Shown here: positions 39,464-46,257 of the stretch, piece by piece
How positions within the stretch are numbered: the first letter of the stretch is position 1
How the letters are laid out: each line of letters starts with the position of its first letter
Source: Streptomyces spiramyceticus
Lineage (GTDB): Bacteria; Actinomycetota; Actinomycetes; Streptomycetales; Streptomycetaceae
DNA length: 64,000 bases
Direction: 5' to 3'
NCBI RefSeq assembly: GCF_028807635.1
Contig: NZ_JARBAX010000002.1
Coordinates: forward strand, 124,001 to 188,000
Notes under the pieces: model-generated
The model's database searches: none
Told to the model about the DNA's origin: nothing
Seen by the model: the letters and a program-made list of their open reading frames with translations, nothing else
Position numbers and translations under genes: made by a program

Positions 39464-41742
39464 GCCGGATCACCCGTCCCGTACGCGATCCGCGGGATCC
39501 CGGGGCTGCTGCTGTCCAGTTCGTACGCGGCGACTGCCGGGTCGTCGCTCACCCAGAAGTGGCCGTCCAGGTCCGACCAGTCGGACAGGCCCGCGAGCTG
39601 GGCGGCGTACGCGATGGCTCGCGGCGGCTCCAGGAAACAGCCCAGCATCCGGGCGGCGCCCTGCTCGGTCGCGCCGGTGAGGGCGGTGAGTGCGGGCAGG
39701 AGACCGCCGAAGCGCATCAGCTTGACGTTGAGACCTCCGGCCGCGCGCACCGCGAACTCCGCGTCCGCCGGGGTGGCGACGCCCTCGTCGAGCAGGACGG
39801 CGGTGCCGGGCAGCGCGGCGCGGATCTCGGGCAGGAGCGCCGGATCGCGCACCGGGTCCTCCAGGACGGCCGGGGCGAGCCCCGTCACCAGGGGGCGAAG
39901 CCGCTCCCAGTCCTGCCGGTCCCAGCCGCGGTTGGCATCGAGGATCAGCGGAGCGTCGACACCGACGAGCGAGCGGAGCACCTGCTCGTCGTCCGGACCG
40001 CCCAGCTTGATCTTGAGCGGCCGGCCGTCGAGGGGGATCTCCTCGCCGATGGGCACGGTGTGCAGCAGTCGGACGCGGCCGGGCTCGGGGAGCCGGAGGA
40101 GCTGCCAGACCGGTACGCCGGCCAGCCGGGCGGCGCGGTCCAGGAAGGCCATCTCCACCAGCATCCGGGCGGGCGCACTGACGCCGTCCGCCGCGGCCTT
40201 CTCCAGTCGGGCGCGGACGGGCGCCACGCGATCCGCACCGCGGTCGCACTCCCCGGCCAGGGCGCGGGCCAGCAGCTCTGCCTCGGCGGCGATGGCCGGG
40301 CCGTCCTGCCCGTAGCCACTGTCGGCGGCGATCTCGCCCTCGCCGACGGTCGCGCCGCCGGCCAGCAGGCGCAGCCGGAGGATGTCGACGGTCTCGATGG
40401 TCATGTGGGAGATCTGGAACGAGCTGGTGAGCGGCCGGGCTTCGAGGGTGAGTGACACCTCCGGTGCCGGCTCGACCGGCTCGATCGTGAACCGGACCGA
40501 GTCCACGAGCCGGCGGGCCAGTTCGCGCGCCTCCGACGGGGTGTCCGCGCCGACGACCACCGCGCCGACCCGGTCGCCGCCGCTGCGGAAGCCGGAGACC
40601 ACGTCGCCGGGAGCGACGTGCAGTTCGGCGTGGAGCACGGACGGGTGCGAGCGGAGCTCGTCCCAGCCCTCGACGGCGGTCACCCGGCCCGCGGGCGGGG
40701 TGAAGTAGCGGGTGGCGGCGGCCCGGGTGGCCGCGGGCAGTTGGACGGGGTGGCCGAGTACGTCGTCGTAGACCGTGCCGTACAGCTCAAGTCCGGGCAG
40801 CGCGTGCGGGAGCATCCGGTGGATCCAGCCGCCGCCGATGCGGGCATGCACCTCGCCGAGCACGATCCCGTCGGCGGTCAGCCACAGCTCCACGTGGAAG
40901 AGGCCGAAGCGCAGCTCCAGGGCGGTGAGCGCCGCGGTGACGGTGTGCTCGATTTCGCGGCGGGTGTCCTCCGGGAGGCCGGCGGGCAGCACGTGCCCGA
41001 TCTCGACGAAGTACGGGGGCTCCAGCTTCTCCTTGGCCGTGACGGCAAGGACGCGCGGGGTGCCGTCGAGGAAGACGCCCTCGACGCTGAACTCCGCGCC
41101 CTCGACGAACTCCTCGACCAGGAACGGGGCTTCGCGGTCAGGCAGCTGTGCCAGCGCGGCCGGCAGGTCGTCGACGCCGGTCACCTTGCGCACCCCAGCG
41201 CTGTCCGCCCCGTCGCGCGGCTTGACGACCCACGGGCCGGCCGAACCCGCGAGGAAGGCGCGCGCCTCGGCTTCGTCCGCGCACAACCGGACGGCAGGCT
41301 GGCGGAATCCGGCGGCGGCCAGCGCCGCCCGGCAGGCGTCCTTGGTACGGATGCGGCGTACGGCGGCGGGCGGATTGCCCGGCAGCGCGAGGGCCTGTGC
41401 GGTCTCGGCGACCGCCTCCTGCGCCATCTCCCGTACGCCGAAGACGACGGCCGGGCGCTCACCGGCCGCGGCGCGGGCGGCCGCCCAGTCGGCGGTGTCG
41501 CCGGGGCGGGTGAAGTCGACGGCGCTCGCGCCGCCGGCCGCGGCCGTGACCGCAGGGGTGGCGGCGAGTGTGTCGCCCAGGTTGGTCACATGGGTGCGCA
41601 GTCCACGGGCTCGGGCCTGCTCCAGTGCCTGTACGGCGACGTCGACGCTGAGCGTCATCGCGCCGCCGCCGCCGATCAACAGCAGCTCGGGGGAGGGGGG
41701 ATGGGACTCGGGCTGGGAATGGGTGTGAGGTGCGGTGTTCAC
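39460..41742 (-). CDS. Fusion of ATP-grasp ligase and enolase-superfamily dipeptide epimerase
   Basis: This 760-aa bifunctional protein joins two enzymes. Residues about 20-420 are an ATP-grasp carboxylate-amine ligase (GPWVVKPRDGADSAGV, LVEEFVEGAEFSVEG, GEVHARIGGGW). Residues about 429-755 are an enolase-superfamily dipeptide epimerase of the Ala-Glu epimerase type: the KxK acid/base pair is Lys577 and Lys579, the metal ligands are Asp602, Glu628 and Asp652, and Lys674 lies on the opposite barrel strand. The natural reading is that a dipeptide is made by the ligase and epimerised in place. GTG start at 41742 overlaps the upstream ligase stop by 4 bp. Confidence 0.88.
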   Translation of the reverse strand: MNTAPHTHSQPESHPPSPELLLIGGGGAMTLSVDVAVQALEQARARGLRTHVTNLGDTLAATPAVTAAAGGASAVDFTRPGDTADWAAARAAAGERPAVVFGVREMAQEAVAETAQALALPGNPPAAVRRIRTKDACRAALAAAGFRQPAVRLCADEAEARAFLAGSAGPWVVKPRDGADSAGVRKVTGVDDLPAALAQLPDREAPFLVEEFVEGAEFSVEGVFLDGTPRVLAVTAKEKLEPPYFVEIGHVLPAGLPEDTRREIEHTVTAALTALELRFGLFHVELWLTADGIVLGEVHARIGGGWIHRMLPHALPGLELYGTVYDDVLGHPVQLPAATRAAATRYFTPPAGRVTAVEGWDELRSHPSVLHAELHVAPGDVVSGFRSGGDRVGAVVVGADTPSEARELARRLVDSVRFTIEPVEPAPEVSLTLEARPLTSSFQISHMTIETVDILRLRLLAGGATVGEGEIAADSGYGQDGPAIAAEAELLARALAGECDRGADRVAPVRARLEKAAADGVSAPARMLVEMAFLDRAARLAGVPVWQLLRLPEPGRVRLLHTVPIGEEIPLDGRPLKIKLGGPDDEQVLRSLVGVDAPLILDANRGWDRQDWERLRPLVTGLAPAVLEDPVRDPALLPEIRAALPGTAVLLDEGVATPADAEFAVRAAGGLNVKLMRFGGLLPALTALTGATEQGAARMLGCFLEPPRAIAYAAQLAGLSDWSDLDGHFWVSDDPAVAAYELDSSSPGIPRIAYGTGDPA

Positions 41743-43019
41743 GCGGCGGCCCGCCCCGAGTCGTCGCGCAGGCGGTAGACGCGGTCCTTGAGCTGCCGGA
41801 TGCGCGCGTAGTCCTGCTCCAGGACCTCGGCCGACGCATGGCAGAGGTGCGCCGCGAGGGTGGCGGTGTAGAGGTCGACGGTCGGACGCATCCGGCTGCC
41901 GGGAGCCAGTTTGGGGACGAGCTTGTGGACGGACGGGAGCGACTCGATCTCCGCGATCACGTCCTGGTCGAGGCTCTCGACGACGCCGTCGAGCTCGGTG
42001 GCGGTGAAGACCATGCTCGCGTGGGTCAGCTTGCGGTAGGTACGGCCCGCGTACCGGTCGAGGAACTCCTGCGGCCTGGCATACGCGAGGGCCGTGATGT
42101 CGGCCTGGTTCCCGCCCAGGCAGATGTCATGGAAGTCGGGCAGCGTTCCGCCGCTGAGACGGGCGCCGACCTCGACGAGGGCTGGGCCCTGCGGGGTGAC
42201 GATGACCTCGGCGTGGGTGGGGCCGTACTGGATGCCCAGCGCGTCGAGCACCTGGTGCATGTACGCGATGATCTCGGGCGCGGGGCTTGTGTCCGGCGGG
42301 GTGATCGAGTCGCGGTCGTACAACTGGTGGGTGCCGTCACGGCGCTTGTGGTACTGCCAGACGCCGCAGATGTGGCGCTGCCCCGCGTACGAGACGACGT
42401 CGATCATGTACTCCTCGCCCTGGAGGAAGGACTGGATCAGGACCTCGTCATTGCGCTCGTGGAAGATGTTGACGGTGCCGAGCACGGCCTCGGCGGCCTT
42501 GCGGACCTCTTCGGCGCTGCCGCAGATGGCCACGCCCTCGGTCGCGGCGGAGGAGAGCGGCTTGACGACCACGGGGTACTGGCCGCGCTGCTCGGCCCAG
42601 GCGACGAGCGCCTCGGCGCTGTCGCTCTTGAACTGGTCGGCGCAGCGGACGCCTGCGCGGCGCAGGGTCTCGATCATCTCGTACTTGTCGCGGCGGGCGG
42701 AGGAAAGGGCCGTGCCGTTGCCCGGCAGGCCGAGCAGCTCGGACAGTTCGTCGGCAAGCGGTACGCCCGGTTCCTGTCCGGCCACGACGCAGACAGGGCT
42801 GAACTCCGCGAGGCGCGCGGCGGTTTCGGCCGGGGTGCCGTACGGGATCGTTGCCCGGTATGCGGTGAGATCGGGCAGCCTCATGGAGGTCATGAGCTCG
42901 GGCGTGCTCTGGACGTGCACCACGTCGACTCCGAGTTTGGCAAATGCTGGAGGCAAGTGATTGCCCGTCGTGTAGGCATCCACCAGTACTGCCACCGGAG
43001 GTACTTCCGCGCTCCTCAT
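41739..43019 (-). CDS. ATP-grasp carboxylate-amine ligase
   Basis: This 426-aa ATP-grasp enzyme activates a carboxylate as acyl phosphate and couples it to an amine, typically making a peptide bond. It shows YPVVVKPLSSAATEGV (ATP-binding Lys), EVLIQSFLQGEEYMIDVVS, and the metal-binding EVIVTPQGPALVEVGARLSGG. It is strikingly similar along its length to the first half of the double ATP-grasp protein at 46.3 kb, for example PPAFAKLGVDVVHVQST against PPAFARLGIDLVHVHST. The ATG at 43019 has the RBS AGGTGGAG. It is the first gene of the leftward operon. Confidence 0.9.
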   Translation of the reverse strand: MRSAEVPPVAVLVDAYTTGNHLPPAFAKLGVDVVHVQSTPELMTSMRLPDLTAYRATIPYGTPAETAARLAEFSPVCVVAGQEPGVPLADELSELLGLPGNGTALSSARRDKYEMIETLRRAGVRCADQFKSDSAEALVAWAEQRGQYPVVVKPLSSAATEGVAICGSAEEVRKAAEAVLGTVNIFHERNDEVLIQSFLQGEEYMIDVVSYAGQRHICGVWQYHKRRDGTHQLYDRDSITPPDTSPAPEIIAYMHQVLDALGIQYGPTHAEVIVTPQGPALVEVGARLSGGTLPDFHDICLGGNQADITALAYARPQEFLDRYAGRTYRKLTHASMVFTATELDGVVESLDQDVIAEIESLPSVHKLVPKLAPGSRMRPTVDLYTATLAAHLCHASAEVLEQDYARIRQLKDRVYRLRDDSGRAAA

Positions 43020-43082
43020 GTACTCCACCTTGCGATCAGGGAACAGCCCGCAGCCGTGTCGGCGGTGCCGTTTTCCAGGGAT

Positions 43083-43125
43083 TGGCAAGAGGTTGCCACA
43101 TACATTGCCTCAATGGCAATATGAT
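43083..43125. promoter_or_regulatory. Divergent promoter region with candidate operator sites (ligase operon / MFS)
   Basis: The inverted repeat TGGCAA-GAGG-TTGCCA lies at 43083-43098. A second one, ATTGCC-N5-GGCAAT, lies at 43104-43120. A -10-like TATGAT (43120-43125) faces the MFS gene. The first repeat has the same GGCAA-N4-TTGCC pattern seen upstream of the GDIGWP peptide gene, so the adjacent XRE/TPR regulator is the likely binder. Confidence 0.6.
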
Positions 43126-43179
43126 CCACGCATCGTCCACAGATCTGGTCAACACAGGTCAACACAGAGGGGATCGACC

Positions 43180-44379
43180 TTGACCGTCGAAGCACCCACC
43201 GCACCGCCCCGCTCGGGCCTGGGGCGCGGGACCGCACTGACCCTCGCTGTCGCGGGCGCCCTCACGGTCGCCAACATCTACTTCCCGCAGCCACTGCTGG
43301 ACGCCATCGCCTCGGGTCTCGGGGTCTCGGGGTCGGCGGCCGGCCTGGTCGCCACCGCCGCGCAGATCGGGTACGCGCTCGGCATCAGCCTGGTGGTCCC
43401 CCTCGCGGACGTCGCACGACTGCGCCGCCTGACCACCGCGCTGCTGCTGCTGACGACCGCCGGGCTGCTGGTCGCGGCGGCGGCTCCCAACCTCGCCACG
43501 CTCACGATCGCCACAGTCGCTTTGTCGACCACCACGGTGATCCCGCAGGTACTCATGCCGACCGCCGCCTCCATGGCGGGCCCCGCCCACAGCGGCCGCG
43601 CCGTGGGGATGATCGGGATCGGCCTCACCCTCGGGTCGACGCTCTCGCGCACGCTCTCCGGCGCGGTCGTCGAACTCAGCGACGACTGGCGCACCGCCTA
43701 CCTGGTCTCGGCCGCGCTCACGGGCGCCCTCGTCCTCGTCCTGCCGCGGCTGCTGCCCGAGCACGGCGCGGGGGACCGGACCGTCCCGTACCGGAAGCTG
43801 ATCGGGTCACTGCCGAAGCTGCTGCTCGCCCATGCCGAGTTGCGGCTCTCGGCATTCCTGGGCGCGACGGTCTTCGCCGCCTTCAGCGCCTTCTGGGCGA
43901 CGCTCGCCTTCCACCTCGCCGGGCCGGCCTTCGGCAAGGGGGTCGCCTGGGCAGGGCTGTTCGGGCTGTTCAGTCTGCCGGCAGCGCTGCTGTCCTACTC
44001 GGCGGGCAGGCTGAGCGACCAGCGGGGCCCCTTGTACGTCAACACGCTCGCCCTGGCGTGCGTCAGCGCCGCGTTCCTGCTCCTGGGCACCTTGGGGGGC
44101 AGCTCGATGGCCGCGCTCGTGATCGGCTCCAACCTGCTGGTGTACGGCGGAAGCTGCTGGCAGATCGCCAATCAGGTGCGGATCTTCCGGCTGGACGAGC
44201 AGATCCGCGCCAGGCTCAACACCCTCTTCATGCTGGCCAGTTTCGCCGGCGGCGCGGTGGGGTCGCTGACCGGCACCGCGCTCTACGGGACGTACGGCTG
44301 GAGCGGCATGATCCTGGGCTGCGGTGGCTTCCTGGTCCTGGCGGCCGGTGGGCTGGTGCGCGGGCGACGCATCGGCTGA
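43180..44379 (+). CDS. MFS transporter
   Basis: This 399-aa permease has about 12 transmembrane helices. The opening helix follows TALTLAVAGALTVANIYFPQPLLDAIA, a pattern common to MFS drug exporters. A TTG at 43180 is chosen because an RBS (AGAGGGGAT) lies 5-10 bp upstream and the region further up is the shared promoter. The gene is divergent from the leftward biosynthetic operon. It probably exports the cluster product or a signal peptide, but the substrate cannot be told from sequence. It is distinct in sequence from the two related MFS pumps at 48.9 and 57.6 kb. Confidence 0.87.
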   Translation: MTVEAPTAPPRSGLGRGTALTLAVAGALTVANIYFPQPLLDAIASGLGVSGSAAGLVATAAQIGYALGISLVVPLADVARLRRLTTALLLLTTAGLLVAAAAPNLATLTIATVALSTTTVIPQVLMPTAASMAGPAHSGRAVGMIGIGLTLGSTLSRTLSGAVVELSDDWRTAYLVSAALTGALVLVLPRLLPEHGAGDRTVPYRKLIGSLPKLLLAHAELRLSAFLGATVFAAFSAFWATLAFHLAGPAFGKGVAWAGLFGLFSLPAALLSYSAGRLSDQRGPLYVNTLALACVSAAFLLLGTLGGSSMAALVIGSNLLVYGGSCWQIANQVRIFRLDEQIRARLNTLFMLASFAGGAVGSLTGTALYGTYGWSGMILGCGGFLVLAAGGLVRGRRIG

Positions 44380-44418
44380 ACCCCGGCCCCCAGCCCCCGG
44401 GCACTCCTCGCCCGACCG

Positions 44419-44455
44419 AGCCTCCTCCGCCCGACGACGTCAGGCGGGGGAGGCT
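44419..44455. terminator. Bidirectional terminator between MFS and XRE/TPR genes
   Basis: A 17-bp inverted repeat (arms 44419-44435 and 44439-44455) has a 3-nt loop and two G:T pairs. The right arm overlaps the last codons of the XRE/TPR gene. Confidence 0.75.
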
Positions 44456-45666
44456 CCGCGCGCGTCCGCGAGGGTCTCGGCGAGCAGGCGCCAGATGTCG
44501 GCGGCCAGGTCGATGTTCGACGCGGCCTGTGCCTCCTCGGCGAGCGCCCGCATCCTGCGCAGCCCCTCGTGTTCTTCGCCCTCGATGATCAGCAGGCGGC
44601 TGTCCAGGACGTCCAGGCGTACCCGGTTGCGGTACGTCATGTGCGGATCGGCGCCGCGTACCCGGTCGAGCAGCGCGCGGGCGTCGGCGAAGCGTCCCCC
44701 CTGGAAGGCGATTTCGGCCTTGAGGGAGATCACCTCCTGGTCCAGCGCGGGAATGCCGACAAAGGCGAGGCTCGTCTCGGCCTGCTCGACGTACTGCTCC
44801 GCGATGTCCAGCTCCGGCGGCGTCTTCTGGAGGTGCAACCGGGCCGCCGCCACCCGCAGGCGCGTCCACAGCGCCAGGTTCTCCGAGCTGTTGAAGCCGT
44901 CCAGCGCCTGCTCCAGCAGCTCCTGGGCGGCGACGAGGTCCCCCTGGCGCACCCGGACGGCGGCAGCCGTCCACCGTGCCTCGGCCCACAGGGAGTCGGA
45001 CCGGTTGTCGGTCAGGGCGGTCAGCTGGTCCGCGTGCGCCCGCGCCTCGGAGAGCCGGCCCGCCTCGGCCTCGGCCGAGACCAGGGCCAGCAGGCTGGCC
45101 GCCATGTCCTGTACGGGCAACTCGCTGTCACGGGCCAGCTGATGCGCGGTGGTGGCCGCATCGACGGCGAGGGTGATCTCACCACAGGCTCGCAGGCAGC
45201 GCGCCAGCTGGGTGAACCCGCGGGAGCGCAGTGCGGGCAGGCCCAGTTCGTCGCCGAGCCTGACGAGCTCTTCGAGGAACTCCCGCTCCTTGGCGTGCTC
45301 GTTGTGCCGGCGGCGCCACTGCGCGACGAGCCACAGGGCCTGCCAGCGCAGCAGAGGGTCCTGGCCGACGCCCACGGACAGTGCGCGCTCCAGTGCCTCG
45401 ACGGTCTCGTCGGAGTTGGTCGATGTGGCGTTGGCAAGTGCTTGCGCCAGCGAATCGGTGACGCCGGGTTCCTCGAAGGCCGAGGCCTTGACGCCCAGTT
45501 GCGCTGTCAGGTGTTCCACGGCGCGGGCGGTGGGCTGCCGGGCGCCGGACTCCAGCCGGGACAGATAGCCGGTGGACATGCCGTCACCGGCGAGCGCGGC
45601 TTGTGACAGGCCCCGCTCGCTCCGCAGCTGCTTGAGCCGACGCCCGAAGAAAGGCTGTTCCAGCAA
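44440..45666 (-). CDS. XRE-family regulator with C-terminal TPR-like domain
   Basis: This cytoplasmic regulator of about 408 aa has an N-terminal XRE helix-turn-helix (FGRRLKQLRSERGLSQAAL, then STGYLSRLESGARQPT) and a long alpha-helical TPR-type domain of about 320 residues. The layout matches RRNPP-type regulators, whose TPR domain binds a small imported peptide. The gene is divergent from a gene for a secreted peptide with three GDIGWP repeats, the expected arrangement for a receptor-signal pair. I chose a TTG start at 45666, preceded by GGGG; an ATG at 45729 is an alternative without a ribosome site. Peptide binding is inferred from architecture and position. Confidence 0.85.
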   Translation of the reverse strand: MLEQPFFGRRLKQLRSERGLSQAALAGDGMSTGYLSRLESGARQPTARAVEHLTAQLGVKASAFEEPGVTDSLAQALANATSTNSDETVEALERALSVGVGQDPLLRWQALWLVAQWRRRHNEHAKEREFLEELVRLGDELGLPALRSRGFTQLARCLRACGEITLAVDAATTAHQLARDSELPVQDMAASLLALVSAEAEAGRLSEARAHADQLTALTDNRSDSLWAEARWTAAAVRVRQGDLVAAQELLEQALDGFNSSENLALWTRLRVAAARLHLQKTPPELDIAEQYVEQAETSLAFVGIPALDQEVISLKAEIAFQGGRFADARALLDRVRGADPHMTYRNRVRLDVLDSRLLIIEGEEHEGLRRMRALAEEAQAASNIDLAADIWRLLAETLADARGASPA

Positions 45667-45783
45667 GAGATCAACCCCAGAGGTCGTACAGGCGGTGGAG
45701 GGAGGGGGCGGGCTTCTCACGGCCCCCATACAGGGCGCACGTTGCCGTTGTCGAAGCAAAGGCTAGCCGGGGACCGGACGCTC

Positions 45784-45901
45784 GGGCAAATTCTTGCCCA
45801 GTACTTGAGACCGATTGGCGGGGATCGTGTGGCCCCCACCTGGACCGGGATTGCCAATTCTTGGCAACCACTTGCCAAGATCCGTACGGCTGCTCTAGTT
45901 T
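45784..45901. promoter_or_regulatory. Divergent regulator/peptide promoter region with GGCAA-N4-TTGCC operators
   Basis: GGGCAA-ATTC-TTGCCC is at 45784-45799 and TTGGCAA-CCAC-TTGCCAA at 45861-45878, both with 4-bp spacers. TTGCCAA-TTC-TTGGCAA at 45851-45867 shares an arm with the second. A weak -10 (TAGTTT, 45896-45901) for the peptide gene follows 17 bp after the second repeat. The sites sit where a repressor or activator would control both divergent genes. Confidence 0.65.
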
Positions 45902-45967
45902 TCTCGGCAACGCGGCAGCCACAGATGCTCCGCGGACCTCGTGATTCATTTCTGCCAAGGAGTCTTT

Positions 45968-46195
45968 GTGCGGTCCTTCCTGCGCGCCACTCGCATCCGT
46001 ATCTCGGCCGGCGCGTTCGCCTTCGTAGCGCTCTTCGCGGTCGCCGCCGGTCCCGTGGGTGACATCGGCTGGCCGGTTCCGATCGCCAAGTCCGTCGTCG
46101 CGGGCGACATCGGCTGGCCGTCCCCGGCCCCGCAGCCCGCCTCGGCCGTCCTCGCCGAGGGTGACATCGGCTGGCCCGCCCCTCCGGCCGCTTAG
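45968..46195 (+). CDS. Secreted small peptide precursor with three GDIGWP repeats
   Basis: This 75-aa precursor starts at GTG 45968, five bases after a consensus AAGGAG. A basic N-terminus (RSFLRATRIR) and a hydrophobic core (about residues 14-27) form a signal peptide with AxA-type cleavage near residue 26. The mature part carries GDIGWP at residues 31-36, 46-51 and 65-70, each followed by a small residue and Pro (VP, SP, APP), with unrelated Ala/Pro-rich spacers. Repeats conserved at the peptide level with variable spacers suggest release of several copies of a small active peptide. It lies divergently beside an XRE/TPR regulator and upstream of the double ATP-grasp gene. A peptide pheromone or, less likely, a ligase substrate are the two readings. 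Confidence 0.85.
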   Translation: MRSFLRATRIRISAGAFAFVALFAVAAGPVGDIGWPVPIAKSVVAGDIGWPSPAPQPASAVLAEGDIGWPAPPAA

Positions 46196-46257
46196 GGCGT
46201 GTCCTGACGGACCAGTTCCCGCCGACCGTTCGTGCATCGCACACCGCACAGAGAGTG

